A model generated the notes under the pieces. The model was not told the DNA's origin. It saw only the letters and a program-made list of their open reading frames with translations, and searched no databases. Below are positions 12,477 through 25,757 of a stretch of DNA of 64,000 nt, one piece after another. This DNA comes from Montifringilla adamsi (taxonomy: Eukaryota > Chordata > Aves > Passeriformes > Passeridae), in NCBI GenBank assembly GCA_017590115.1, contig JAGGNK010000003.1, positions 1,393,673 through 1,457,672 on the forward strand. The letters are read 5' to 3'. Made by a program: the position numbers and the translations under genes. Each line of letters starts with the position of its first letter. Within the stretch, counting starts at the first letter, position 1.

Positions 12477-15400
12477 TGAGTGGGCTGGGTGATGTTCCTG
12501 CAGATACAGCTTTTTCTGTAAGGGCAGGCAGCCCTGGGAGAAGCAAGGCAGCCCTGTTATTGATCATTATTCTGATTATTAGTGCAGTGGCTGTTGCCAT
12601 TGAAAAGAGGTGCTGGAACAGCCAGAGACAGCCAGCCATCTTTGCAGTTTCAAAGCACACAGAAAGTGGGCAAGTATTTTCCTTAAAGAGAGCAAAACTA
12701 TATACACAGGGACCCAAAATGATATGAGGAATAAAAATGTAGAGGAGAGAAAAATTCAGATGTGTCACATTCTGATGTAACTCAAGCCCATATTATGGAT
12801 TTGTCATTGTTGTTACTGCAAGCTCTGTTTTTCTTTTTATCCTGACCCTGGTACTTGTGCATACCTGATGCCCAGTCTCATTATCTGCAGTCTTAGTCCT
12901 GAACCTGGCGACAAGCACAAAGCCGGCAAGAAAAATGATCAGTTCCATGAGATCTAAAAATACACTTTTAAACTCAAGAACAGTAAACAGTCTCAGAAAC
13001 TATTGCTGTAAAACAAGTTTTGAGAGTAACCTGCTTTGAAAATGAATGAGATTTCTGGCAAGGAAGAAGCAAATTTTGTACTGGTTGTGCACTACACTGA
13101 TGGGAGCTGGAAGCGGTTGAGCCTGAAGTTTACAATAAGTGGGTGATAACAAGGCAACACGTTGTCCTTCCATTAACCCTCTCTGGATAACTGGAAATCT
13201 GAACACAGGAGCTTAAACCCAGCTTAGACTAGACTCCTGACTATTCCTGCTTCTAGCCATGATGAAAAGCATGAGGATGGAGGCCACATAAACTACTCTG
13301 TTTGTGCAGTTCAGAGCTATTTGAATAATCCAGGCTTTCATTTTAAACGAATTAAGTGCAAGGCACTTTATGGTTGTGAAGAAATCTCCATGAGGTGTGA
13401 GTGAAGTATGGATAAAAGCAAAGTCCATGGCAGATTGAGTGGGAAATGGCAGTGCAGAGGAATGAATGCTCCATAATGTGAACAGAAGTGCAAGAGATGG
13501 GAAATTTTTCACATTTTATTAAATCAGACTTTTACAGTAGTTATTGAAAGCAAAGAACACTGAATTATATTTAGATAATAGTTCCATAAATAATGTGTGT
13601 TTTCACAGCAGTTGCAAAGTCTGAAATTTATGTGCTAATTACAGACCCCAAATCATCTCTGCATAGATTTGCAATTAAAACTGAAATATTTTCACATACA
13701 ATGTAAGCCCTGTATTCATAGCAACAGCTAAGAGACATGCTGGTTATAGTTTGCTCTGTAAATATGAATATTTTATGTTTGAACACAATTGTTTTGCTAT
13801 TGTTGCCCTTATATTTGGTATATTAAACACTGGGAGAGTTTAAAGCTGAGTGCCACATTGTGGATTGTTATTCTTTTAGAAAAAATATTCTGTGTATGGT
13901 AGTGTGTACACTGCAACTATCTAATGGAAAGATTATTGAAAGACATAGAGAAATAAAAATTTCTGCAAATTATTATCTTCTTAATAAATATTGTAAAACT
14001 CCATACTTTTAAAACCCTGTAGTGACAGCAAATTGCAGGAAGAATGCAAAATTAGGGAGAACATTGAATAATTCAGTAGCTTGTTATGTGATTAGATCTG
14101 ATTGGCCCACACTGAGATGCTGCCCATAAAAATGATTTCCCATGGTAGCATTGGTCCTGGGGTGGGGGGCTTGAGATGTCCATAAAATGGGAGAACAAGG
14201 CTTACTAGAACTAATAATATCATGGCTGTGCAGAATGATTGATGATCTTTAAAAAGGTCCAGATTGGTTTCATCTTTCTTCAGATTTTGTCACTCACTCT
14301 TTCTTAGTCATGTGCAGTCACTAAGGCAAAGGGAGGTAACAAGTGTTTGATGTATGGTAGTTGAGCCAGCTTTGTCAGAACCACATTTATTTTAAACTGC
14401 TCTTGTATTTGATGTAGATGTTCATTAGATGTTCGTTATTTTCTAATCCAGCTGATAAGAACAGACAGTCCTAAATTTGGATTAAGAGGTAAGACAAGCT
14501 TATGTTAGAGCAACAGTTCCAAAAAATCACAGTAAAAATTAAAGAGATCCTCTTTCCTTGAACTGGGACAATTTCCATTACTGATTAAATGGACATAGAG
14601 CTCCAGAGGACTGACATCCTACTGGGAGAACTTCATATCATTTATTATTTGCAGTACACACACAACTTTCGGAATGCTTCTTAAGCTTTTTTAAATACAT
14701 TAGCTGTTTCAAGTCGCTTTACCCTTCACAATCTGCAGAGAGCCATTAAAACTTCTTTTACGTCAGAAGAAATTTCAGATGAATAAGGTGAAAGTACTGA
14801 ATTTAACCAGCTGGGGGGAAGGGTCATTTTCACTTCTTTCTGAAAGCCTACACACCTCCTTAAATACAATAAATCAAGCCATATGTCTTAATCACTTGTT
14901 GTAAGTCTCTTTATCAGTAACTTATTCAAACAGATTGCAGATGAGCTGAAAAGTGCTTGGCATATTTCCAATGGGATAAGGAAGAGTATAAAACAGTTGA
15001 TCAAGTAGCAGTGTATCAGAGTCAAGCTCATTTGAAAAAATTTCCATTATCTCCATTTGTTCTTATTGGAAAAATAAAATAAATAATTCATCAGGACATT
15101 AAGTTTCTGAGACCCTTCACTGATACACACACATCTGTTTTTAGGTATAAGTGCAGTTACAAGACTGTATGCATACCTGTGCCATACACCTTTATGCTTG
15201 TGCATGGCTATGCATGCAGACGTGCATATCCTCTCCATTTGCGATGGATTTATCTCCTGTAGAGTTTAATGTTTTTCTGTTTTGACAGTTTAAACACTGA
15301 CTCAACACTGTTTAACAAAATTAAGAGTGAGTTTTGGCAATTAATTTTTTGCCATCAATAGTATTCTCAAACTGGGCCATAACAGCAAAGACTGTGAGAG

Positions 15401-16123
15401 CGAAAGAGCAAGACAATTCATTAGACAACTCTGCAACAGCTAAAAGTGGCAAGGGATGTCAGACCATGTTCCTGTGCTTCAATACTAATGAGAGTCATTG
15501 CATATTCATAATCCTAAATACAGTCAGCTTCCGATAAAAACTTTTGTCATCGAAGCTTCACAGTAAGAGCAAAGCAGTGCACTCCTTGTGTAGTGGCACT
15601 TCTACCAAGCCAGTGCAAGAACAAGATTGATTGTTTTCCAGCGGAGCCTTGACAGAGAACTAAGAGATACCGCCCCAAGGGTCCTGAAACTAAGCTTAGT
15701 TTGATTACAAAGCTCCAAGTAATCAAAGAACCAAAAGAGAGGAGGGAAGAATGTTGATTTCCATGGCTGGTGAGTTTTAGTCTATTTTTTTTAATTACTT
15801 TTTAAAGATAAAGGACACTCCAAAGATGTAGCTTTTCTTATTGGGTGTTGAAATTAATTATCTGTTAGGCATTTTAAAAAGTTTGTATCAATTTTTATCA
15901 TGAAAATGAATGGCAGGTGCTAACAAACTTGTTCTCATGTTGTAGCAACATTCCTGCATGTATTAATAGATACAAATCTCTAAAACTCTATGAAGTTTCA
16001 CATCAATATGAATAGCAAAGATTACTGAACTCAACCTTCCAGATATTAAAATCAGCTCTGCCAGGTGTTGTACTATCCAGAATTCTTGTTTTGCTGGCTC
16101 CTTTTCTTTTCTTTTTCTTTTCT
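12477..16123. other. Non-coding unique DNA
   Basis: No gene or transposon recognised. The part from 13560 to 13990 is free of simple repeats and has clustered homeodomain-like (GCTAATTAC) and octamer-like A/T motifs. It could hold a conserved regulatory element, but this is unproven. Confidence 0.6.

Positions 16124-16180
<57 letters not shown>
16124..16180. repeat. (TTG)19 microsatellite
   Basis: Nineteen uninterrupted TTG units. The frame across it (16065-16295) would encode a run of 19 cysteines, which is an artefact and not a protein. It abuts the 49-base repeat starting at 16176. Confidence 0.97.
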
Positions 16181-16181
<1 letters not shown>

Positions 16182-16224
16182 CAGGTCCTTCTGCTTCTCA
16201 TCATTGCTGCCATTTTCTTTATTA
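16176..16224. repeat. Dispersed 49-bp repeat, copy A
   Basis: This 49-base segment (TGTTGTCAGGTCCTTCTGCT and onward to CTTTATTA) is repeated at 18938-18986 with one mismatch (16212 A versus 18974 G). The similarity stops sharply on both sides. Copy A is preceded by the (TTG)19 array. The source family is not recognised. It may be the end of a retroposon with a simple-repeat tail, read on the minus strand. Confidence 0.85.
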
Positions 16225-18182
16225 GTTTTGAGAAACTACCCATCTCATTTACTAACAGTCAGATCCTGAAGGTTCACAGCTCTGCTAGCCTTTAACCTTG
16301 TGATACCTGTCTGCTGGGACAGCTGTTAGTATCTTCTGGAGTCAAAGAAGGAAAACATATGTTCAGCACCTACTTTGAAAAAGCCTTGAGCATTTTCTCA
16401 CTCAGGAAGTTCTCTTCAGCTGGAATGCCAGCACCTTTCCACATACATTTAACAGGCAAGAAGGCTATGAAATATACATCAAATTAAATAAATCAGGACA
16501 TTAATACAAAGGTTTAAAACTCTGATTACAGTGCAGGATTGGATTTTTTCCCCATTAATTATAAAATCATGCATTTGGGAAAAAAGTAATTTCACAGCTT
16601 AAGAGAAATCATTAAAGATTAAGGACAGGGAGGCTTCTGGTAAAACTTTTAAATAGCTCTGTCATATGTATACAATCTTTGAAAACAGAGGAATTTATAG
16701 TTCTGACGATTGAAGTAACTAATTATCCACAGGTACTTTAGGTGTTGACACATTAAATTGTCAGTCTTATCAGTTTGATTGCAGTAAAACATGAAAACAC
16801 TGATTTTTTTCTATTTGGAGAAATTTATTTTTCCAAGGATGACAATCCTTTAAGTAGAAAGCAGGCAGCTTACTAGCTCTCCATCCATGGAAGTTTGCAA
16901 ATGCAATGTATATTTTCAAAAGTTTCTTAAAGTTGAATGAATGGTGCAAATAGCCTTATATTAAACAGATTTCCACATACTGCTTACATTTCACTTAAGT
17001 CTGTTATAGACTAGTATGTGTTCATTACAAATAAATAAATATCATGGATAATGGCTTGCATTCAAGTTACATATGTATTCATTGTTCCTCAATTATGTAC
17101 ATTTTTCTAAATAAAACAGTAACCCTCCTTGGACTGAAGCTATAGGAACAAGTTTGATTAAATGTTTTACAAGACTGAAGTAAATGTTCATCATATCTGT
17201 CAGCAAGCTGACAGCTTTCAAAAAAGAACCTTTGTTCCTGGGATAAGTAAGTTGTATGATCTTCTTTAATGTTCCTCACTCAAAACCTTGGAGGGAGAAG
17301 GTGTTACATTCAAGTGAATTCCACTCAAAATGTGATTGTTGATAAATATGCTTTGTATTCCAGATCCTTGATATACAAACATTATTTGACAGGATAGTGA
17401 CTATTTTTTTTATTTGTTGCTGTTGCTTGTCGGAACACTTGTGCTTTCTCATTAGGCAGAAGTGCATTTGACAAGCTTTTTACGTATGTATGAAGGAAAG
17501 TCACCATTAACCAGTGCCCCTGCATCACTTTTGTGCTTACTTGTGCTTTAATAGGTAAAGCCTGGGCATAAAGATTACTGGACACATTAAAAATTACATT
17601 TAATTGACTGAAAGAGAAAGAAAGTAGACCAAAATCTGGATGACCATAAAAGAATGATTTAGCTGAATCCATGTGAAGCAAAGGGAACAACTGTTCCATT
17701 TTTTCTGGGATGTTAAATGTTTTCTCCCAACTGGAGTAGTAACACCAGTAGCACAAAGAATTAGGCCAGGCATATTGTGTCTCCAGCATTAATGAGTAAG
17801 TATCTCAAAAGCATATCAGCTCATGAAAAAATAAAAGTAAGGTTACCCATTAACATGGGAAAATATATCCTTCCTAACCTCTTCAGACAGAAAAGTTACT
17901 ATACAACATGAAGCATTACATTTGATTACTTTTAGATGGCCAAACTTTTCACAGTAGTATCATTTCAAAGCTTGAGAAGAGCATTTGGCTTAAAAAATCA
18001 TATATTTATCTGTTTATATGAGCTGTTACAGTGAATAACAGCAATGCACTGATCCAACAATTTTTAAAAACCCTGCCAAAATATTTGACTGCATAGGACT
18101 GGATTCCATTTTGATTTCAAGCCAGATAGAGGAATTAATCTTATTTCTGTTCATCAATGTGTCCTTCTATTTTTGATCTGAG
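16225..18182. other. Non-coding unique DNA
   Basis: Nothing recognised. Minus-strand frames 17079-17789 (60-135 codons) have no recognisable domains or splice support. Confidence 0.6.
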
Positions 18183-18450
18183 GGTCTGCATAGGGCAGAA
18201 GTTATGCCATTTGTTGTACGCCTACATCCATCCAACTGATATTCTTTTCTACAGACTTTGGGTGAATCCAAGGTGAGACAGTCTCCAGCTGAGGTCCAAC
18301 TACTTGCTCTGCAATCTGACACGCTAAATAAAACCTGTGTCGAAAGTGTGTTACCCAAGTGACACCAAGTGTCCTTCCCAAAGTCAGATGAACAAACCTG
18401 GATGTGCAGCAAGCAACAAGTTTGTGGTTAGGGTGACCATATGGCATTGA
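18183..18450. mobile_element. Possible old retroviral LTR/leader fragment
   Basis: This stretch stands out by its CpGs (in TACGCC, ACACGC, GTCGAA) and by GCTAAATAAAACCTGTGTCG near 18322-18341, which looks like an LTR polyadenylation signal and R/U5 junction read on the plus strand. Two overlapping 81-codon minus-strand frames (18167-18447) fall here, neither resembling a known protein. I see no clear TG...CA ends or target duplication. It may instead be an unrelated repeat. Confidence 0.35.
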
Positions 18451-18937
18451 TTTCTGTGTAATTTACGGGTTTAGAGCAGAAAAAAACCCTTATTTATTGC
18501 CTGGTTGTGTTATCGCTATTCTTTTAAATATGGGAACACAAGCTGCCTCATTGCTCCTCACAAGCAGACCTTGCATGAGTCTCCACTGGCACTACAACGT
18601 CCTCACAGTCTCTGCAGTATGCTCCTAAAGAACAAATCTGGAGAACCAAGCTTTGTTTCAGGAGTAAACACAGCCACGTCTTGGGCATGGACAGACAGAC
18701 AGGTTGCTGTGTAGTGTCAGACCCTGCAAGAGCTGGCAGGAAGAGCTGGAATTCAGCAGACGCCTCAGTTATCCCAGCATCCTACCACTGGCCATATCAG
18801 TTTTAGAGCCACTCAAATCACCTTACTGACATTAGCTAGTTCTTACTTTCTCCATCCCAGTCAACATGTATCCACATGACCAGAGAGACACAGCAGGAGC
18901 TATTATCCATCCTAACTATGTGTTATATATTATTATA

Positions 18938-18986
18938 TGTTGTCAGGTCCTTCTGCTTCTCATCATTGCTGCCGTTTTCTTTATTA
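18938..18986. repeat. Dispersed 49-bp repeat, copy B
   Basis: Second copy of the sequence at 16176-16224, 48 of 49 bases identical and in the same orientation. It is bordered on the left by TTATATATTATTATATG and on the right by a TTATTTATTATAATT-type A/T region, so both copies lie at simple-sequence junctions. Confidence 0.85.
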
Positions 18987-19046
18987 TTTATTTATTATAA
19001 TTATATTTTAATTTTATATAATTTATTATTTATTAATTATAATTCA
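18981..19046. repeat. A/T-only low-complexity tract
   Basis: About 65 bases almost entirely of A and T, built from TTA, TTTA and TAATTA-like steps. It is followed by GGGTGGGGGGTGGGGAGGGAG near 19058-19076, a G-rich stretch. Confidence 0.85.
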
Positions 19047-20519
19047 CCTCCATGCTGGGTGGGGGGTGGGGAGGGAGAAGAGAACAGATGCATTAAAAAT
19101 AATAAATATCTGGTTTAATCCAAAATAGGAGTTCATTCCTTTCTACAATGAATTATTTCCTTGAACAGTTTATTTAAATTACCTTTACCATAAGATTTTG
19201 AAAAGTCCAGGGTTTTTAATTCCTTTCTTACTTTTACCTGTTTTGCTCTAATTCAACTCCTCTTTACAGAAGAGGCACAGTTTCAGTCGTTTCAGGTTAT
19301 CCTCCTTCAAGTCCTGCATTTTTATCATCTTTAGGACAATTCAACAACTTTCCCAGCACCAGAAAGTGTCTGAATTTTCACACCATTTCTTAAACTCAAA
19401 ACCCTGAAATTAGCAGTAATAGTGCCTTTCAGTCTGTGATGGGGGTGGTTACATATTATTATTACTATCTTAAAGAGGTAAAGTATATTCCCACCTATAC
19501 ATACTATAATCAATAAATTTCTGTCTTCATAATTTTGGAGAGAGATAATTCAGTCCTGGTAACTTGCTATTGCTGTATCTCTCAAATTGTTTCATCGTTT
19601 TCATGACATGCATCAGTCTGTTAAGTCCACATTTTTATTTCCACTGAAACGTGACAATACAATAGAATTTAGAAACAAAAAATACATTAAAAATACATTA
19701 AAATACTGGGGGAACTTATTTTCTGGGAGAAATTTAAGTTCTGAGTATTGGTAAGGGTTGACAATGAGATTTAAGAAAAAATCTATAAATATCTGAAGTC
19801 TTTTAACAGTAGTCATGGAGTAAAAAGAAATATCTGCTTTGACATTGAAATATTTATGCTGATATATCTATCTTATAGAAGAAAATGACAATATTATTTC
19901 AGACATTGTGGTGTGGCAATTTGATGTTGATTTAAAACGTTTAATCACAACCACCAGAAAACATGGAAAAGAAAATACAGGGATAGGTCTGGAATTTTTT
20001 TTAAAGCATTGTCCATTGAATTATGATACAATATCACAGATCAATTTGCAGAATCCCTACATTAGCTTGATAAAATTCCAGTGAAATGTATTGTCAGAAG
20101 CTGCACTCCTTTGACATCAGGATTAATGAAGTAGAGAAAGGAAGAAATAAAGGAAGAGAAATTCAACATTCAACCTCTCTGTCCCCTGTCTTTAGCATGA
20201 TATTGTCTACACATGTACCATTTGCGCTGGTAATTAAATTCATAATAATATATCTGTTCCCAAAGATCTCTGAGTATTTTGATTTCTCACATCTTATTTG
20301 ATCTTTCATTCCTAACTGTTCCTGGTCTGTCAATGTATGCTTTCATCTGTTTATGTTACCTGGCAGAGTATCAACTCCAAAGTCTCTTTGTGGTTTTGAG
20401 GCCCACTTTAGTTTTATGCTTTTCTAAATTCCTATGAAAACAAAAAAAATTAGGATTTTTTTTACAATTGCTTTAGGGTAAACATGAAGGCAAAGGAGTT
20501 ATGGGTATCTTACCCCACA
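19047..20519. other. Non-coding unique DNA
   Basis: G-rich stretch at 19058-19076, a small AATACATTAAA direct repeat near 19680-19705, otherwise nothing seen. Confidence 0.65.
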
Positions 20520-20833
20520 TGAATGGCCTTCATTTGGCTAAAAGTTTGAGGATATGGAACAAAAGGACAAGGAGTAATTACATAAAACTGAAAACAGGTA
20601 AATTCAGACTAGATATGAGGAAGAAATATTTTAAGATTAGGATGGTGAGACAGTGGATCAGGTTGCCCACAGAAGCGGTAGATGCCCATCCCATTTCTAG
20701 AAACATTCAAGGCCAGGTTGGACGAGGCTCTGAGCAGCGTGATCCAGCTGAAGATGTCCCCGCCTGTGGCAGAGGGATTAGATTAGATTAACTTTAAGGG
20801 TCCCTTCCTACCCAGACCCACCTATGAGTCTAT
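20520..20833 (+). repeat. CR1 LINE, 3' fragment, plus strand
   Basis: A frame from 20501 to 20791 carries the terminal part of CR1 ORF2 (L-D-M-R-K-K-Y-F-K followed by W-I-R-L-P-T-E-A-V-D). It is followed by the 3' untranslated end containing GGGTCCCTTCCTACCCAGAC and CTATGAGTCTAT, close to the classical CR1 3' end. Only the last 300 or so bases are present. The 5' limit is approximate because the sequence fades into unique DNA near 20520. The element is inactive and has no reverse-transcriptase catalytic region. Confidence 0.92.
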
Positions 20834-23800
20834 ATTTTATTATTTTTTTAGGGAATATCTTGTGCTATTCATTTCCTGTCCAAAAGAGTTTTCCTTCTCA
20901 ACTTTGCTGAAATTCACTACATAACTTGCCAATCAGATCCATCCTTAAGTTTCCACTACCCCAGTGGTGGCGGCTGGTTTACTGCAGGTCGTTCCAAACC
21001 TGCAGCAGTGTCTACACTGGTGCTACATATGTTGCTAGGAAGTCTGGTCTCTTTTAATGAAAATGGGTAAATGGGCTTGGTCGTTCCTTCAGATGGATGT
21101 GTTTGAGATAGCATTATCCTTTAATCCAGCAGGTTTTCTTACCTTATGTCTGGGAAGGAGAAGGCATCCTGAACATTTTGATCTTGCTAGGGTCACTTTC
21201 CTGATCACTTTAAGATATAAAAGTAACAGAATTTCTGTGGACCTCATCTTTTTCTTGACTGTTCAATCTGCCCATTGTTTGGCCCTGTGCTATCTCTGAT
21301 AATAAAGCAAACTGTCAGTTTCTCATAGAAGAAGTTATGTGCTGAATAAAAATTTAAAAAGTAAAATGGACATTTCCAGTAGTGGAAAGGGTTTGCCTAT
21401 TCTTTGCATTTGGAAGACAAAAATATTTCCTCATTATGTTGAACAAAAGACAGAATTAAATACACTGTGAATTTAATCTTTTTTTCTTTATGTAAATCTT
21501 CAGCAAGAAATTGTGATAAGATTGAAGCATGTAAAAAATTCTTACATACACCATTATCAGTTGCTTTTCTACCCTGCCATCAACACTTTTAATTATATTA
21601 CTTAAAAACTAAAACATCCAATTCATCAGACAAGATACCATTTACAGTTTTCAAAGAACAAAGGGATGTTTAAAAAAAATAAAGTAGCCTAACTGTTATT
21701 CTGTTTTATAATCCTATAGGGTACCTGGGTTTTAGGTATAAAGCAGACAAAAAATTACTCGCTCCAGTAAGTATTTTCTGATTTAGTGCTTTGGAATTCT
21801 GACATATTCTTTTAGCATTTTGCTATTGTTATCATACTAATCATATGTGCAAATAAAACATATTCAATAAACTTACCAAGAATAATTTTCAAAAATAAAA
21901 ATAGCTTCCTTTTAAATATTTTTTCATTTCTAAACTCCATAGTCTGGTGCAGAAAATCATATGAGCTTTCCCACGATCCAAATCTCAGCCTCCTCTTAAT
22001 TTTTTTCTCTGGTGTAACTTTTTCAGTAGCAGCCCCAGTGCCAAATTATTAATATTTTCCTTGCTACCACTTTATACCTGCAACCAGTACAGTGTCATAG
22101 CAAGCAAGTTAGCTAGGCATACAATCTGAATTTAATGCAGAATAGGAAATTAACACTTTGCTAATAGATGGGTTGTTCATATAGCACTTTAGTTTGTTTT
22201 TTGCAAAGTAAATATTATATATACTGTTCATGTTAATTGTTATGTGTGTGAAATATAAGAAGGCTATTTATGGTCTATGTCACAAGGTTATGAACAAACT
22301 GAATTTGTGAAAAGGGATTGCTACTACTTTGTGGTCATGGCAGTAGTTGTTTTTCAAATGTTTCTGAAAAAAACAAAGGCCAGTGTTAGCCTGTTTTCTG
22401 CTCATCAAAACCAATGGCTACTAAGCTCCTGGCAGTGGTTCTTTAAACTAAGCAACACTATCTGTCACCTAAATGGACTAGGATGTATTGCAGCATCAAT
22501 TATTAATGGGAAGTAACTTTCATCTGCAGACAGCAAATTGCAGCACCATGAACAGGAGACAACCCCATGGAAATCTGAAGATCATTCCTTAGCATCTTGT
22601 TCTGCTGCAAAAAGTTCTCCATGTCTGGTTGTGGTGTCCTACAACAAATGCTCTAATGTCATGTTTTGAGAGCAAGACAGAAGTTCAGTGAGCAGTTTTT
22701 TCCTTCTGGGCCCATCTTTGGATTGGCAGGAAGAAAGCTGTTGGGTAATACACAAAGTCACTTGATGGTACAACATGAAATCAGTTCCTATTATGAATAT
22801 AAACATAAATCTAGGGGATAAAAGTAATAGTGTTCTTCCCAAATAATTTTATTTTAACTTCTTCAGTATGCCAGGAAAATGACAGATGGTCAACAGACTA
22901 CCAAACACCATTGTAATATCTCTGATAGTCATCAGTGAAAGGAAATATTATTATTATGAATAATTGCTTGTACTAGATGTCCAGAAATATAACCCTTATC
23001 AAATACTTTTTTGTTGAATTTCCGGTCCATTCCAATAAAAGTTTCTTTTAATTTTTGTAAAATCCTATTCTGCTACCCATCATGACAGATCAAATATAGT
23101 GATAGTATTTTCACATTAAAAGTTGCTTTGAAAGGAGTACCAGCATGCTTTCTCTTAATTTCTTTTCACTAAAAATTTGCATGTCTTCTGTAAAACGTGC
23201 TAGCCTGAAGATTTCCCTTATTAAATGTATTAAAACATAGAGGGAAATTATCTATTTCAAAATTACTGGTTAATTATTATATATTTATGATTTTAAAATT
23301 TGGGCATAAATAGTCAGATGCTTTAGTGTACTTTGATACACTCATTTTTACATAAATTTTGAAATAATTTAGACTTATTCTGTTCATTTCATAATCAACA
23401 CGTGTTTTAAACTAGCCTGTAAACTCACCTGTTGCAAGTTAGTTTCAGACAATGCATAGTTTCAAGTACTTACAAAAGCAGTCAAACACAGTAAACAATC
23501 AGCAAAAGCTCTAATAGCATTGGATTAAATCTTTTAAGTGATTTTTAGTCAGTGATTACATGTATAAACATTTGGAGAAGTGATTGCAAAAAGACAGTGA
23601 TGACACCAAAATTTCTCTCTCCACTGTCTTAGTCAGATTTCTTCTTTGCTGTTAGACATATTAGACATTAAATGATCCCATCACCATTAATCTGAATATT
23701 TGGTTTAATACACGTCTATTACAAATGAATTTGGAAGACATTTTCTTAAACTTGATATATCTTTGTGTCTAACTAGAAGGCCCTAAGGATAAGTTTCTGA

Positions 23801-24155
23801 CAGAGAAAAAACTAAATTTGAGTACCAGCAGCTGTCACCATCCATTACAGTTATTCCAGAGAAAGAATAATATTTCATGGAGAAAGTTTATAACAGAAAG
23901 TAATCAATCATTTCTGACTGTAAGTTTGATTATTATTTAAAAATTGGTTTTTTGTCTTCTGGTCTGTTTTATTTTTAGCATATAAAGTCCATCGTTGGTT
24001 ATTTAGCTTTAGCTTTTCTATAACAGCAAGTCTGCAGACTGCAGGTGGATTGCAAAGGGATTTTTTGGCAGTGTATTCAACATGTCGAGAAAAATCCTTT
24101 TTTCCTACTATTACTTTCCATTGTCAGCCTCCTGCCAGTGTTCATGGTGGCTGTC
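20834..24155. other. Non-coding AT-rich unique DNA
   Basis: No gene or repeat recognised. The 22930-23400 part is particularly AT-rich and repeat-free. Confidence 0.65.
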
Positions 24156-24177
24156 AAAAAAAAAAAAAAAAAAAAAA
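24156..24177. repeat. Poly(A) tract, 22 A
   Basis: Uninterrupted A run. Two plus-strand frames (24050-24288) and a minus-strand frame crossing it read as lysine or phenylalanine runs and are not genes. Confidence 0.95.
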
Positions 24178-25757
24178 GAAACGTTCAGGTGTCGAAAATT
24201 ATTCAAATTATGTAAATATTCAGATGTTTCATATAAAAATAAGAAGATGCCACCTTGTGGTAAGAAAGATGCTTTAGTGTATCCATGAACCCTTTGGGTG
24301 AGCAGGCAATAGAATGATGAAATATACATAAGACAGTAAACCAGCATTTTGTTACAAAAATAATCGTGGAAGAGAAAGTTGCTTATTAATACCTGTGATA
24401 TCATCTGCCATCTGAAGGTCAGCCCACACTGGAGATGTGAGATTTAGACACAAATTTCTGGGGTGTGATCCCAAACTTCAAGCTTGATCAGTCATAGATA
24501 TGTTTGTAGTTTTAGCCAGCATTTCACACCCATTTGACACATAAGACCTACACAATGTGCAGAACAATAGGGAATTAGTCCCACTGAGCTTAATAAAAAC
24601 CTAGAGAGGGGGAAAATGTCATTGTTCATTTGTGGAGCCCTGAGATAAGTATGTTTTTCATAACTTAAAAATGTTCTGGGAGGTGCCAGTATAAAACAAA
24701 GTTCCAGTGCAACCAAAAGGAAAATAGAAAACACAAATAAAAACATATGGAGACCTTTAGAAACAAGTTAAATTTGCTTTCTACTAACCCCCAATACACA
24801 CTCCCTGTTTTTCCTGCAGCTCATGAAGAAAGGACAGTTCTGGATTTCCTCTCCAGATGAAGACTTTAGCTGTATTTCCATCCAGCACTTCTTCCAAAAC
24901 TTCTGCATTATCCCTCTTTCTCTAACACCTGCTACACTTGTTCAGTCTCACTTGAGCAAAAGGAGGAAAATGAACACCAGCATCATCAAAAGATGTGCCC
25001 AACACTGCAAATGTCTCTATAAAAGCAAGCCATCACCTGTGCCCTTGTGTTGCATGATTGAGGGTGCCAATTTTCACAGACACCATCCAAGGAACAGCAG
25101 CAGCAGTACAGGAACTGACACCTCAAATTCAGCATGAATGAGAGGATTTGTGGGATTCCTCTGTCCAATATTTCTTTCACAATTTTCATTATATGTGATA
25201 TTTTGAAGAAGGAATGCTGCTGCTTTTGTACACAAGTAACCTGTTGCAGTGAGTGAAGAGGAGGCTTTTCCAAGCCCCACACAGGGAAATGCATTAAAAA
25301 TGTACACTGTGCTGTCATGTATTTCTGTCTTCAGGTGCTTATTGCCATGTAGCCTGTTGTGACACCACAAAATCTATTACATACATCTGTAGTCATTTAA
25401 TGCCATGCAGAATTCATTAAAGATATGTTGGCAAAGGTTATCTTGTCCTTCCCGATTTAGGTTAGTTCATGTACACCACAAATCTCAGCCTAGCTCCTTT
25501 ATTGTCCTACTCTTTGGCAAGAGTGGAAGAGCCTGGAAACTGTTTTATTCGACCTTATTAACAGCCTCTTCAAAGATGTGTGAACAAACTTGGAGACAGC
25601 TTTCTGTCCCTCCATGCAGGGGCAAAGTTATATGTTCCAAAAAGGTTCCCATTCAAAATACTGCTCAACAAAAAAGAAAGGGACATTACTAATGCTGGAT
25701 AAATTGTCTGAGACCATCCTCTGTGGCCTGAGAGGAAAGGAGGGGAGAGGAGACTAA
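24178..25757. other. Non-coding DNA with an unsupported 104-codon frame
   Basis: A plus-strand frame at 24823-25137 follows a good acceptor-like CTGTTTTTCCTGCAG at about 24806-24820. The translated product has no recognisable domain and stops without a clear polyadenylation signal nearby. It is not called as a gene. Confidence 0.55.

Noticed and set aside
16065..16295. Frame with a run of 19 cysteines
   Set aside because: Produced by the (TTG)19 microsatellite.
24823..25137. 104-codon frame after a good acceptor-like tract
   Set aside because: No domain, no supporting donor or polyadenylation signal, and opposite-strand frames of similar length overlap it.
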